64,000 bases of DNA from Bacteroidia bacterium (GCA_030432635.1 JAUIMB010000014.1:26989-90988), one strand, 5' to 3'; counted from the stretch's first letter, positions 1-8,687 are shown. The notes: generated by a model from the letters alone, not told the origin. A program made the numbers and translations.

Positions 1-788
1 TGGGAAAGGTATATACATTCGGACCGACATTTAGAGCAGAAAATTCAAACACGTCACGTCACTTGGCCGAATTTTGGATGATTGAACCCGAAGTCGCCTT
101 TATGGATTTGGATGGTAATATGGACTTGGCTGAAGATTTCATGAAGTCGGTTTTAAGTTATGTTTTGGAACACAACAAAGAAGATTTAGAATTTTTGGAT
201 CAGCGTTTGCAAGGTGAAGAAAAGAAATTGCCTCAAGCAGAACGTAGTCCGATGAACTTGATAGAAAAAATCAAATTTGTTGTCGATAACAATTTTAAAC
301 GTGTTAGTTATACTGAAGCCATTGATATTCTTAAAAACTCAAAGCCAAATAAGAAAAAGAAATTCAAATATATTATTGAAGAATGGGGAGCCGACCTTCA
401 AAGTGAGCATGAACGCTTTTTGGTAGAAAAGCACTTCAAATGTCCAGTTATTTTGTTTGATTATCCAGCAAATATCAAAGCGTTTTATATGCGTTTAAAT
501 GATGATGGAAAAACGGTTCGTGCCATGGACATCTTATTTCCTGGTATTGGAGAAATGGTTGGAGGTTCGCAACGTGAAGAACGATTGGAAGTGTTGAAAG
601 ACAAAATGAAAGCCTTGGATATCCCTGAAGATGAATTATGGTGGTACTTAGATTTACGCAAGTATGGTACCGCTGTACATTCTGGTTTCGGTTTAGGTTT
701 TGAACGTTTGGTGATGTTCGCTACAGGCATGGGCAATATACGTGATGTGATACCTTATCCGAGAACACCTCAAAACGCAGAGTTTTAA
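1..788 (+). CDS. asnS: Asparaginyl-tRNA synthetase, C-terminal part (5' end outside window)
   Basis: Charges tRNA-Asn with asparagine in the cytosol. The reading frame is open from the first bases of the window (frame beginning at base 3), so the methionine at 63 is internal and the true start lies upstream. Class II synthetase features are visible: the motif 2 region [20 protein letters not shown] and the motif 3 region [12 protein letters not shown] close to the C-terminus. The protein ends [11 protein letters not shown], a usual AsnRS tail. It is followed by its own terminator hairpin and then by rpoN on the same strand. Confidence 0.97.
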   Translation, partial: GKVYTFGPTFRAENSNTSRHLAEFWMIEPEVAFMDLDGNMDLAEDFMKSVLSYVLEHNKEDLEFLDQRLQGEEKKLPQAERSPMNLIEKIKFVVDNNFKRVSYTEAIDILKNSKPNKKKKFKYIIEEWGADLQSEHERFLVEKHFKCPVILFDYPANIKAFYMRLNDDGKTVRAMDILFPGIGEMVGGSQREERLEVLKDKMKALDIPEDELWWYLDLRKYGTAVHSGFGLGFERLVMFATGMGNIRDVIPYPRTPQNAEF

Positions 789-796
789 ATAAAATA

Positions 797-833
797 AAAC
801 CTGCAAGGTTAAATCACCTTGTAGGTTTTTTTG
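797..833 (+). terminator. Rho-independent terminator after asnS
   Basis: Arms 797-809 and 816-828 pair over about 12 bp (AACCTGCAAGGT with ACCTTGTAGGTT), with a 6-nt loop and a run of T at the 3' side. It separates asnS from rpoN. Confidence 0.85.
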
Positions 834-858
834 TAAATTTAGAATACAAAATTTTACA

Positions 859-2322
859 ATGGCTTTAAAACAATACCTACAATTTAAACTCTCCCAAAAG
901 TTGTCTCCGCAACAAATTCAATTGATGAAATTGATACAGTTGCCCACTCAAGCTTTTGAACAGCGTGTGAAGCAGGAATTAGAGGAAAATCCCGCTTTAG
1001 ATACTGGAAAAGAGACTAAGGATGACGATAAGTTTGATGAATTTGATAATAGTACAGATGACTTTAACGATAATGAGGAAATCAATACCGAAGATATCAA
1101 CATCGATGAGTATTTGAGTGATGATGAAATTCCTGAATATCGCACACAAACGAGTAACTATAGTGCAGATGACGAAGAAAAAAATGTTCCTTATGCCGCT
1201 GGCACCTCGTTTACTCAACATTTAAGAAATCAATTAAATACCTTCCGATTAAGTGATGAAGAACGTGAAATCGCCGAGTTTTTGGTGGGAAGCGTAGATG
1301 AGAGTGGCTATATTAGACGTTCGTTAAGTGATATCATGGATGATTTGGCATTCACCCAAAATGTGTTTACCGATGAAAAAACAATAGAGCAGGTATTGCA
1401 TAAGGTACATCAGTTAGATCCTGCAGGAGTAGGTGCTCGTACACTACAGGAATGTTTGAGTATACAATTACATCGAAAGGAAAAGCATCCTGATGTTGAA
1501 CTGGCCTGTGAAATCATTGACAGAGCTTTTGAACAGTTTACAAAAAAGCACTACAAAAAATTACTACACAAATTTGACATTACTGAAGCACAGTTGCGTG
1601 ATGCCATTGAAGAAATTGAACGTCTTAACCCTAAACCTGGTGGCTCGTATGCAGGAAACAACAAAATTGTAGAACATGTTGTTCCAGATTTTGCCATTAA
1701 AATTGTAGATGGTGAGCTAGAGTTAACCCTTAATGGGCGAAATGCTCCAGAACTTCATGTATCACGTGAATATAGTGATATGATGAAAGGCTATAAAGCG
1801 GCAAAAGAAAAAAGCAAATCCCAAAAGGATGCCGTACTGTTTATTAAACAGAAACTAGATGCCGCAAAATGGTTTATTGAAGCCATAAAACAGCGTCAAC
1901 AAACCCTTTTTGTGACCATGAGCTCTATAATGCAATACCAAAAAGAGTACTTTTTGACTGGTGACGAACGAAAGCTCAAGCCTATGATCTTAAAGGATAT
2001 TGCTGACGAAATCGATATGGATGTTTCTACGGTGTCTCGAGTGGCCAACAGCAAATATGTGGATACGCCTTATGGAACGAAGCTAATCAAGGAGTTTTTT
2101 AGTGAATCGATGACCAACGATCAAGGAGAGGAAGTCTCGACACGTGAGATTAAGAAAATTTTGGAAACGGTTATCGAAGAAGAAGACAAGAAAAAGCCAT
2201 TAACAGACGAGAAGTTGGCTAAAATGCTTAAAGAAAAGGGATATCCTATTGCACGTCGGACCGTCGCTAAATATCGTGAACAATTGGATATTCCAGTGGC
2301 TCGTTTGCGCAAGAAGATTTAA
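859..2322 (+). CDS. rpoN: RNA polymerase sigma-54 factor
   Basis: Alternative sigma factor that directs RNA polymerase to -24/-12 promoters and needs AAA+ activators to open them. The 487-aa length is normal. The glutamine/leucine-rich activator-interacting region is at residues 1-50 (LSPQQIQLMKLIQLP). A very acidic linker follows at about 50-95, then the core-binding domain, a helix-turn-helix near 390-420, and the RpoN box ARRTVAKYRE at 465-474. The stop codon overlaps the start of the next gene by one base (TAATG), so the two are probably translationally coupled. Confidence 0.97.
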   Translation: MALKQYLQFKLSQKLSPQQIQLMKLIQLPTQAFEQRVKQELEENPALDTGKETKDDDKFDEFDNSTDDFNDNEEINTEDINIDEYLSDDEIPEYRTQTSNYSADDEEKNVPYAAGTSFTQHLRNQLNTFRLSDEEREIAEFLVGSVDESGYIRRSLSDIMDDLAFTQNVFTDEKTIEQVLHKVHQLDPAGVGARTLQECLSIQLHRKEKHPDVELACEIIDRAFEQFTKKHYKKLLHKFDITEAQLRDAIEEIERLNPKPGGSYAGNNKIVEHVVPDFAIKIVDGELELTLNGRNAPELHVSREYSDMMKGYKAAKEKSKSQKDAVLFIKQKLDAAKWFIEAIKQRQQTLFVTMSSIMQYQKEYFLTGDERKLKPMILKDIADEIDMDVSTVSRVANSKYVDTPYGTKLIKEFFSESMTNDQGEEVSTREIKKILETVIEEEDKKKPLTDEKLAKMLKEKGYPIARRTVAKYREQLDIPVARLRKKI

Positions 2323-2927
2323 TGGACCACATCCTAAAAAGCATATCGTATATATTTCACCCATTATTGATGCCAATGCTTGGTGTGGTATTTTACTTTT
2401 CTAAAACACCACGCTATATCCCAGAACCCATTATGAAGGCGAAGGTGTTTTCAATCGGGATTCTAACAATTATATTGCCTATTCTACTCTTCTACTTACT
2501 GAAAACCTTAAACAAGGTAGAATCCTTTCATTTATCGAATGTTTCAGAACGCAAGTTACCGCTAATTATAAATTGTCTTATCGTTATTTTGGTATTGTCT
2601 CGTGTACTGCCCATTAATGAAATCCCCGAACTGTACTTCTTTTTTATAGGCATCTTAATTTCAACAATCACATGCCTAACAATGGTTTTAGCCAAATTCA
2701 AAGCAAGCATCCACATGATAGCTTCAGCAGGTTTCTTTATGTTTGCAATAGCATTGGCCATTCATTTTAAAATAAATATAAATGGTACAATTGCTTTAAT
2801 GTGTATCATTTTAGGAGCAATTGCCTCTTCTAGATTGCACTTAAAGGCACATACAGTTCCAGAATTGTGGATTGGTTTTTTTATTGGTCTACTTCCACAG
2901 TTGATTTTGCTCAATTATTGGATGTAA
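2322..2927 (+). CDS. Uncharacterised polytopic membrane protein
   Basis: A 201-aa protein with about six hydrophobic segments (near residues 10-25, 42-60, 80-98, 105-122, 128-148, 152-166 and 180-199). The conserved-looking C-terminal stretch SSRLHLKAHTVPELWIGFFIG resembles the last helix-loop-helix of PAP2-like phosphatases (an Arg and a His in a loop followed by a G-x-x-x-G helix). The full phosphatase signature is not convincing, so I give no enzymatic role. Its start overlaps the rpoN stop. It converges on the outer-membrane barrel gene on the other strand. Confidence 0.8.
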   Translation: MDHILKSISYIFHPLLMPMLGVVFYFSKTPRYIPEPIMKAKVFSIGILTIILPILLFYLLKTLNKVESFHLSNVSERKLPLIINCLIVILVLSRVLPINEIPELYFFFIGILISTITCLTMVLAKFKASIHMIASAGFFMFAIALAIHFKININGTIALMCIILGAIASSRLHLKAHTVPELWIGFFIGLLPQLILLNYWM

Positions 2928-2944
2928 AACCATGAAGACTACTT

Positions 2945-3673
2945 CTACAGAATATAAAAAATCAAACCAATTTTAATGGTATTCATATCAATGGCTTCAC
3001 CATTAGGACTCAATTTGGCATTGTCATTAAAAATAGTGTTGAGTGGATAGTATAGATAAGCGTTGACTTTTGAATAACCAACACTCAATGTTAAACCGTA
3101 CTGCAACTTGTTGAAATCATCAATACTTGAAAGTTTGACATCTTGTGGACTTCCTTCGTATTTTGAGGAATTATAGATGACATAACCAAATTTGATTCCA
3201 GTGTAAATTCGCCAAAAATCATAATCCTGTATAGTTGAAGTACGCCAACGAAATTCAAAAGGGACTTCAACGAGATAGGTCGTAAATTTATTTTTGCTAA
3301 ATCCTGCATCGGCAGCGAGAACCTCATAATTATACTGGTCATTAACTTCAGAAATTAGAAGGGTTTGGTTGTAAGAATTCGTTGAAAGCCCTAAACCTAT
3401 TCCAATGGCAACATTTCGTTGTTTATTGATTGGCATGTCACGAATGAAACCCAAATGAAAACCGCTAGAGAAGCCACTTTGTGAAACACCGGAAGGCTTA
3501 CTTCCTAATAAGTTATAAGTGATTGAAGCGTAAAACTGGTCTTCTCGGTACTTCGTGTCAGTAACCACAAGTGAATCCGATGTCCTTTCAGAAGCATTGG
3601 CATTATCATCAACTTGAGCATAAAGTCCAACAGATGCAAAAAGACCTAATATTAAAAACAAGAATGACTTCAT
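2945..3673 (-). CDS. Outer-membrane beta-barrel protein, PorT/OmpA-barrel type
   Basis: A 242-aa protein with a signal peptide (MKSFLFLILGLFASVGLYAQ, cleavage after the Ala-x-Ala-like end). Alternating short strands rich in Tyr, Gly and Phe run to the C-terminus, ending in an aromatic/hydrophobic strand (IGLIFYIL). This fits the 'porin family / PorT-like' barrels common in Bacteroidetes. It is not necessarily the true secretion component PorT, so no symbol is given. It lies downstream of the ExbB/ExbD operon on the same strand but behind a terminator and with its own promoter box, so it is probably transcribed alone. Confidence 0.8.
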   Translation of the reverse strand: MKSFLFLILGLFASVGLYAQVDDNANASERTSDSLVVTDTKYREDQFYASITYNLLGSKPSGVSQSGFSSGFHLGFIRDMPINKQRNVAIGIGLGLSTNSYNQTLLISEVNDQYNYEVLAADAGFSKNKFTTYLVEVPFEFRWRTSTIQDYDFWRIYTGIKFGYVIYNSSKYEGSPQDVKLSSIDDFNKLQYGLTLSVGYSKVNAYLYYPLNTIFNDNAKLSPNGEAIDMNTIKIGLIFYIL

Positions 3674-3677
3674 TTGA

Positions 3678-3685
3678 CAAATATA
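3678..3685 (-). promoter_or_regulatory. -7 box (TAnnTTTG) of the barrel gene, leaderless-like
   Basis: On the minus strand the sequence reads TATATTTG, a perfect Bacteroidetes -7 element. It ends only four bases before the ATG at 3673, so transcription should start at or next to the start codon. No clear -33 TTG is seen at the usual spacing. Confidence 0.6.
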
Positions 3686-3715
3686 CTACTGACTTATTTA
3701 TTTTTATCGATTAAC

Positions 3716-3745
3716 CAAAAAAGCACCCATAAATGGATGCTCTTT
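3716..3745 (-). terminator. Terminator after the exbD operon
   Basis: AGCACCCAT pairs with ATGGATGCT (one mismatch) around a two-base loop. On the minus strand a T-run follows, so it should end transcription coming from the ExbB/ExbD genes. Confidence 0.65.
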
Positions 3746-3767
3746 TGTATAGAATTTGACTATTTTT

Positions 3768-4244
3768 CTAGTTATCCAAAGCACTACCAGTACCAACACT
3801 ATAGTTGATTTTCAGTGCATTTGCTTTTCTTAGCTCTTGTTTAATATCACCTACAATTCCCATGTTGGCTTCCTTATCCACTTTCAATGAAACCGTGAGG
3901 TAATCAACCAGCTCTTCTCTTGCTATAGCAGCACGTTCTGCATTGATAAAAGCTTGGATATCTGAAATATCAGCAAATTTATCATTCAATTGCAGTCTAG
4001 CTTCTTCACCATATTTTTCATAACCTCTCGCTGGTTTACCAGCATAGATATAACTAATAGGATACTTTTTCTCTAACTTTTCAACTTGATCCGCCAAAGG
4101 CAATCGGTTTTCGATCATCAAGGTATCTTCTCGCATTACAGTAACTACCATGAAGAAAAACAACAGCATAAAAACAATATCAGGTAATGATGCTGTGTTT
4201 ACAGCTGGTAATGCATTGTCTTTTTTGCTTTTAAATTTAGACAT
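3768..4244 (-). CDS. ExbD/TolR-family biopolymer transport protein (second copy)
   Basis: Part of the inner-membrane proton-driven motor that energises outer-membrane transport. The 158-aa protein has a short cytoplasmic N-terminus, one transmembrane helix (about residues 20-40, LPDIVFMLLFFFMVVTVM) with the proton-pathway Asp in LPDIVF, and a periplasmic domain. It follows the other ExbD after 12 bp and is the last gene of the operon. Two ExbD paralogues in one operon are common in Bacteroidetes. Confidence 0.92.
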   Translation of the reverse strand: MSKFKSKKDNALPAVNTASLPDIVFMLLFFFMVVTVMREDTLMIENRLPLADQVEKLEKKYPISYIYAGKPARGYEKYGEEARLQLNDKFADISDIQAFINAERAAIAREELVDYLTVSLKVDKEANMGIVGDIKQELRKANALKINYSVGTGSALDN

Positions 4245-4256
4245 ATCGTTTTGTTT

Positions 4257-4865
4257 TTATTGAACTTCAGAGAGTTTCTCTGGATACTCGTTTCTTATTT
4301 GATCTATAAGTTCCTTAAGTTTTTCCTTATTACCGTTAAACTTAGGATCCTTATAGTTCTCTTCCATCTGAACAAAGGTCATATCCCTAAATCCTCGTTG
4401 CGGACCGATTTGCAATGCTCTTTTATTACGAAGGTCATTGTAGGCAGCTACTAACTCATTTTGAACAGAGATATATGCCGAATACGAAGTTTCCCTTTCA
4501 TTCTTCAATGAGATAATTGCCTTATCAGGATTGTCTGACGACTTTGGGTTTTTAGCTCCATTACAGTAGTTACATGAACCATCTCCTCCATTATCCAAAA
4601 ATTCGATAGCTGCTTTTCTTAAATCTTTAAGCTCCATCAACTCATCTTCTACCAACAGTTGATCTTTATTGTTTAAAAGAACCGTAAAGATATTTTTCTG
4701 CTTAATGACAACTTCGTCGTCATTAGGTGGTTCCATAGGTGGCAACTTTCTACTTATTCCAGAGTCCTTAGGAATCGTCGTCGTTACCAGGAAAAATATT
4801 AGAAGAAGGAATGCAATATCTGCCATTGATCCTGCATTTACTTCTGGTGCTGATCGTTTTGCCAT
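4257..4865 (-). CDS. ExbD/TolR-family biopolymer transport protein (first copy)
   Basis: A 202-aa ExbD homologue with an N-terminal transmembrane helix (about 13-33). The conserved Asp is in GSMADIAFLLLIFF, and the periplasmic part is longer than usual. Around residues 95-115 the periplasmic part holds two cysteines in CNYCNGAKNP, which could form a disulfide or bind metal; this is not a standard ExbD feature. It lies 8 bp downstream of the small membrane protein gene, inside the exbB operon. Confidence 0.92.
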   Translation of the reverse strand: MAKRSAPEVNAGSMADIAFLLLIFFLVTTTIPKDSGISRKLPPMEPPNDDEVVIKQKNIFTVLLNNKDQLLVEDELMELKDLRKAAIEFLDNGGDGSCNYCNGAKNPKSSDNPDKAIISLKNERETSYSAYISVQNELVAAYNDLRNKRALQIGPQRGFRDMTFVQMEENYKDPKFNGNKEKLKELIDQIRNEYPEKLSEVQ

Positions 4866-4873
4866 AATTTTGT

Positions 4874-5317
4874 TTATTTACTAAGCATCTTTTTAATTCC
4901 GAAAAACAGCATTAAACCTGCTGCTGCCAAAATCAAAATATAGAATGCCTTAATTGCGCCTTCAATCATTTGTGATTGGGTCGCTGTTAATATATCTCCA
5001 TTGCTAAGGGTTTGTTCTTGCCCAGAAGACATGAAATAACCTATCAACATTATGAGTGCGAAGACTCCAAAAGATATAAGCGCTTTCTTCAGTTTGTCTG
5101 GATTGCTTACTAAGTTGACTAGACTGAACAACACTGCAGATATTGCAGCTATGGCCAAGACAACAAGAGCTAACGTAATAAATCCTGACAAGATTCCCTG
5201 ATTCGCAACATCTGCCTCAATGGCCTCATCACCAATCATAATGATTCTCACAAGGAAAAACACGGCAATAAGCCCTATCAACAACGCAACAATCTTGATT
5301 ATTTTTTGAATATTCAT
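4874..5317 (-). CDS. Small four-helix membrane protein in the ExbB/ExbD operon
   Basis: A 147-aa protein with four predicted transmembrane segments (about 7-27, 43-66, 78-96 and 120-142). No enzymatic motif is visible. It sits between exbB and the first exbD with short gaps on both sides, so it is most likely an accessory subunit of the energising complex. That role is inferred only from position. Confidence 0.85.
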   Translation of the reverse strand: MNIQKIIKIVALLIGLIAVFFLVRIIMIGDEAIEADVANQGILSGFITLALVVLAIAAISAVLFSLVNLVSNPDKLKKALISFGVFALIMLIGYFMSSGQEQTLSNGDILTATQSQMIEGAIKAFYILILAAAGLMLFFGIKKMLSK

Positions 5318-5339
5318 ATTCTGTTAATTTTAAAGATTA

Positions 5340-6119
5340 TTACTTTTTGTGTCTTACTAATAGATCCATCAAAGAGATAGAAGCATCTTCCATATCGTTA
5401 ACGATACTATCGATTTTTGCAATAATGTAATTGTAAAAGATTTGTAATATAATAGCAACAATCAGACCAAACACGGTTGTAAGTAAGGCAATTTTAATAC
5501 CTCCTGCTACCAATGATGGGTTCATATCACCTGCAGCCTCAATTTTATCGAAGGCATCAATCATACCGAGTACTGTACCCATGAAACCAAGCATTGGTGC
5601 CAATGCAATAAACAATGAAATCCAAGATACGTTTTTCTCTAACTGACCCATTTGTACTCCACCATAGGCAACAACAGCTTTTTCTGCAGCGTCTAAATCC
5701 TCATCTGCTCTATCCAAGCCTTGATAAAATATAGATGCAACAGGACCTTTAGTATTTCTACATACTTCCTTTGCTGCTTCTATACCTCCAGAATTCAGTG
5801 CATCTTCTACATTTGCTGTTAGTTTCTTTGAATTTGTTGTAGCCAGGTTTAAATAGATAATTCTTTCAATAGCGATAGCCAAACCTAGAATTAAACATAG
5901 CAATACAATTCCCATAAAAAATGGACCACCTTCGATAAATCTTTGCTTTACTATTTGAGTAAAGGATTTTTCTTCTTCAGCAGCTGCTGCTGTGTCATCT
6001 TGAATTGGAGTGGTTACTGCCGTAGTTGCGGCTTCAACTGTGTAAGCATTTGTACTTGCATTAACAGTACCGAAAGCCATGATACACACTATGGCTAAGA
6101 TAGAAAATAGTCTTTTCAT
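5340..6119 (-). CDS. exbB: MotA/TolQ/ExbB-family proton channel protein
   Basis: A 259-aa ExbB-type channel subunit of the TonB-energising motor. An N-terminal signal-like segment (1-22) and an Ala/Thr/Glu-rich linker precede the first channel helix (about 68-90). The typical MotA_ExbB core follows: GVQMGQLEKNVSWISLFIALAPMLG with GTVLGMIDAF, then a last helix (about 205-230). It is the first gene of a four-gene operon exbB - membrane protein - exbD - exbD. The promoter box lies just upstream. Confidence 0.93.
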   Translation of the reverse strand: MKRLFSILAIVCIMAFGTVNASTNAYTVEAATTAVTTPIQDDTAAAAEEEKSFTQIVKQRFIEGGPFFMGIVLLCLILGLAIAIERIIYLNLATTNSKKLTANVEDALNSGGIEAAKEVCRNTKGPVASIFYQGLDRADEDLDAAEKAVVAYGGVQMGQLEKNVSWISLFIALAPMLGFMGTVLGMIDAFDKIEAAGDMNPSLVAGGIKIALLTTVFGLIVAIILQIFYNYIIAKIDSIVNDMEDASISLMDLLVRHKK

Positions 6120-6152
6120 CGTTCTTGTTCTTAATTTTATTAGTTAAAGTGT

Positions 6153-6181
6153 TAAAGATATAAAAAAATATAATTAAACAA
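6153..6181 (-). promoter_or_regulatory. Promoter of the exbB operon
   Basis: On the minus strand TTG (6181-6179), 18 nt, then TATCTTTA (6160-6153). This fits the phylum consensus apart from the last base. Confidence 0.5.
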
Positions 6182-6577
6182 TAAAAAAAGCCCATCGCTA
6201 CACAAGGTTTAACGTTGTTTTGAACGATTAGCGCTTTTTTATGAATGAAACGAAAATAACTAAAAACTTTCTGTTATTGCCATTGATTCTTAAAAATATT
6301 TTTTCGTAATAAGCTCTAGATATCAAATTAAAATTTACGAAGTCGATCTTAATTAAAGTCTAATACCTTAGATTCAATCCATTAACCTTAAAAGCATACA
6401 TTTCTTATTGTTGCATTATCGAAATTTTTGTTCAACCACCACAATTACTATAATCTTGTAATTAATGGCTAAACTCAAGTGGTGTCAAATGGATTTGCTA
6501 TTTAAAACAAAAACACCATAAACCTTACAAAAGTGAACTTCTGAAAAGTTTATGGTGTTTGGTTTAGCTTTGATTAA
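6182..6577. other. Intergenic region left of the island; imperfect hairpin, otherwise nothing recognised
   Basis: No open reading frame with coding character was found. An imperfect hairpin lies at about 6184-6237: poly-A/GC at the left, CGCTA near 6193, TAGCG near 6227, then a T-run. It could terminate transcripts on either strand. The stretch ends in the terminator hairpin at 6511-6560, described separately. Confidence 0.5.
6505..6560 (-). terminator. Terminator hairpin, probably the original tRNA-Ser terminator displaced by the island
   Basis: A 13-bp perfect inverted repeat, 6511-6523 (AAACACCATAAAC) with 6548-6560, is followed on the minus strand by a T-rich tail. It lies 18 bp beyond the left att repeat. 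No gene on the minus strand now reads into it. If the island is removed, it falls directly behind tRNA-Ser, which suggests it was that gene's terminator. Confidence 0.65.
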
Positions 6578-6591
6578 GCAGAGAGGAAGGG
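6578..6591. repeat. Left attachment site of the island (attL), 14-bp direct repeat
   Basis: GCAGAGAGGAAGGG is identical to 19097-19110, the 3' end of the tRNA-Ser gene. It continues into a small dyad: AGAGAG 6580-6585 with CTCTCT 6603-6608, enclosing GGTC-TTA-GACC. Such a dyad could be the integrase core-binding site. Together with the integrase at the tRNA side, it marks the far end of the island. Confidence 0.85.
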
Positions 6592-6650
6592 TCTTAGACC
6601 AACTCTCTTATGCCTTGTTATTACTGCGTTTCTAATCTTTCTTATTCTTT

Positions 6651-6670
6651 GGGTAACTCATAGGGTAACG
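6651..6670. promoter_or_regulatory. Putative integrase arm-type sites near attL
   Basis: GGGTAACTCA (6651-6660) and TAGGGTAACG (6661-6670) are adjacent 10-mers. Both occur exactly again just upstream of the integrase gene: at 18890-18899 in reverse orientation and at 18917-18926. Their presence at both island ends and the short distance to the att sites suggest arm sites for integrase or its accessory factor. Confidence 0.6.
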
Positions 6671-6795
6671 CAACTATAAAAATTTAAAAGAACCTTTGCT
6701 AATATAGTAATTGATATGTAAAGTTGACAATCAAAAAGAAATTATTATAATGTGTTGTAAAATATTATCAACTTTATGAATGTTAATTATTCAAA

Positions 6796-7773
6796 ATGAC
6801 GAATGTTAAAATTATACCAAGTATAGGTAAGGATAGCTTATTTGTAAAAGCATATAATGGCTATTATATACTAACACCTGAGAAGAAAATATTTTTAGGA
6901 AACAAAAAAGATAGAACGTGTAGATTTTGTGGAAAAAACTCGAATGAAACTTCTTTTAAAATGAAAGCTCATATCATGCCAGAGTTTATGGGTAATAAGA
7001 AGTATTTCTCTTATTTTGAATGTGATACTTGTAATCAATATTTCGGTCAATTAGAAGATTCGTTGTTTAATTTTGCTGGAATATTTAACACCTTTTCAAC
7101 TATTAAAGGGAAAAAAGGCTACCCGAAATTTAAAACTAAAGGAAGTGATTTTCAAGCTAAAGAATTTGGAACCATAGTTCAAAAAAACCATGACCCAAAA
7201 AATGAAGATTCATTTATTTATAATGAAAAAAATGGACGAATGAATATCAATGTAACAATGCCAGCATATGTTCCACAAGATGTTTATAAAGCATTAGTTA
7301 AAATAGCTTTATGTATGTTACCAGATGATGAATTCCCAGAATATAGTAATACGGTCAATTGGTTAATGTCTGAGAATTCATCAGAACATGAGAACAATCC
7401 TTTTTTTAATGTATTTCGTAAAATAGGTGGAAATCCTACTATGTTTCCAGAACCTATTGCTGTATTGTTGAGAAAAAAGAATTGCAAAAACACTCATAAA
7501 ATGCCGTACTATACTTTATTATTATCCTATGGCATAATTTCATATCAAATTTTCATCCCTTTTAATGATTATGATAGTCATTTGGTTAATGAGGATGAAA
7601 TCATTTTTCCAATTCAAGAAAGAGTTGTTGATAAGATATACGTTGATAGTAAATTGAGTGAATTAGGAGTAGATAAGGTAAGTCTATCAAGTATTGAGAA
7701 GAAAAAAAACGAAAAACACAAAGCTAGTGTTGGTTTCAAAATTACCGAAGACTATCGTGACCCTGATAAGTGA
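6796..7773 (+). CDS. HNH-type zinc-binding nuclease-like protein (HNH_5-like)
   Basis: A 325-aa protein. The N-terminal region holds C42-x2-C45, then A-H59-I-M-P-E-F-M-G-N, then C76-x2-C79-N80-x-x-F-G. This order (two cysteines, a His followed by IP/MP, a second cysteine pair with CN..FG) is the pattern of the HNH_5 group of putative endonucleases. The rest of the protein is not recognised. It is the first gene inside the left end of the island, with an 8-bp inverted repeat upstream (AAAGTTGA 6719-6726, TCAACTTT 6768-6775). A defence or mobile-element nuclease is plausible; activity is inferred from the motif only. Confidence 0.8.
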   Translation: MTNVKIIPSIGKDSLFVKAYNGYYILTPEKKIFLGNKKDRTCRFCGKNSNETSFKMKAHIMPEFMGNKKYFSYFECDTCNQYFGQLEDSLFNFAGIFNTFSTIKGKKGYPKFKTKGSDFQAKEFGTIVQKNHDPKNEDSFIYNEKNGRMNINVTMPAYVPQDVYKALVKIALCMLPDDEFPEYSNTVNWLMSENSSEHENNPFFNVFRKIGGNPTMFPEPIAVLLRKKNCKNTHKMPYYTLLLSYGIISYQIFIPFNDYDSHLVNEDEIIFPIQERVVDKIYVDSKLSELGVDKVSLSSIEKKKNEKHKASVGFKITEDYRDPDK

Positions 7774-7821
7774 AATGTTTTAAATACAACTAATTTCTTT
7801 ATCTAAGGTATATCTGAAAAA

Positions 7822-8070
7822 TCATGATGACCGTAACCAATGGATTAATTTTACTACTAATATGATAATCAACCCTAGGAAAGAAAAAATTAAAGAGAGA
7901 ACTAACCCAATAAAGCCCAAAGTTTCATTTAATGATGTCTTTTTGTTATGTGATTCTGCATTTCTGAATGCTCTTACCCAATGTTGCGCCTCTTGGTCAT
8001 ATCTGGCAAGCGTTTGAGAATCATTCGTATTTGGTCGCCAATTAAAATTTTGCCTTTCGCCTTGTGTCAT
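7822..8070 (-). CDS. Small protein with a C-terminal membrane segment
   Basis: An 82-aa protein with a polar, Asn/Gln-rich N-terminal half and a hydrophobic C-terminal part (about 48-76, LGFIGLVLSLIFSFLGLIIILVV), which gives one long or two short membrane helices. It starts 9 bp after the small recombinase gene on the same strand, so the two are probably co-transcribed. No family was recognised. Confidence 0.6.
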   Translation of the reverse strand: MTQGERQNFNWRPNTNDSQTLARYDQEAQHWVRAFRNAESHNKKTSLNETLGFIGLVLSLIFSFLGLIIILVVKLIHWLRSS

Positions 8071-8079
8071 AGTATTATA

Positions 8080-8667
8080 TTAATAAATTTTAGCTAGACG
8101 TTCCAACGCTGATGTCTTTGTTACTGACAAATAATTATCCGTTGTAGTTGCTCTTTTGTGAGTAAGGTGGTATTGAGCCATTGAAAGGCTTCCTGTTCGG
8201 TCAAGAACGTTTATAGCACTAGCTTTACGAATTGAATGCACACCACAATTCTTAAATCCTAGTTTTTCAGCAATAAGTTTTATACGCTTATGCAACCATT
8301 GTCTAGTATATAAATTATTGCTTTTATAGTTATAAAAGATATTTTCACTACTAGCTCCAAAATCTAATTTAACGGTTTCTCTAAATGCTTGAATGTAATT
8401 ATACAATTCATTTGATATAATCCCTGTATGACTATTCTTTGTCTTTTTTATGTCAGTAGAGAATATGTACTTCCCTAAATCACTATTGAAACTAATATCG
8501 TCATATTTTAAAGTTAATAGGTCGCTAACTCGCAAACCTGATTCCAAAGCTATCAAATAAGCTAAGTTTTCAGTTTTTCTATCAAGATTATAGGTTTGAT
8601 TGTTTTCAAAAAACAATTTTCGAGCTTCCGAATATAATTTGTTGTAATCTATTGGTTGTGTTTTCAT
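8080..8667 (-). CDS. Small orphan tyrosine recombinase (catalytic domain only)
   Basis: A roughly 195-aa catalytic domain of the phage-integrase family, lacking the usual N-terminal core-binding (SAM-like) domain. Visible catalytic elements are the first Arg in ESGLRVSDLLTLKYDDI, the beta-strand Lys region (DIKKTKNSH), H-x-x-R in HSIRKASA, HLTHKR, and the Tyr in TTDNYLSVT. An upstream in-frame TTG would add five residues; I prefer the ATG at 8667. It faces a spacer full of inverted repeats with a GTTTACAT core and the divergent 626-aa gene. It could drive DNA inversion, help island excision, or be a remnant. Confidence 0.85.
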   Translation of the reverse strand: MKTQPIDYNKLYSEARKLFFENNQTYNLDRKTENLAYLIALESGLRVSDLLTLKYDDISFNSDLGKYIFSTDIKKTKNSHTGIISNELYNYIQAFRETVKLDFGASSENIFYNYKSNNLYTRQWLHKRIKLIAEKLGFKNCGVHSIRKASAINVLDRTGSLSMAQYHLTHKRATTTDNYLSVTKTSALERLAKIY

Positions 8668-8687
8668 ATACCAAATATACAAAACTA

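Noticed and set aside
485..736. Open frame antisense to asnS
   Set aside because: Lies wholly within a well-supported gene on the other strand, with low-complexity Ser/Pro/Lys-rich translation; a shadow. The same holds for the many antisense frames in sucB, sucA, the RND transporter and the response regulators.
6796..7773. Zinc-ribbon transcription factor reading of the 325-aa protein
   Set aside because: The His-(I/M)-Pro between the two cysteine pairs and the CN..FG context fit the HNH_5 pattern better.
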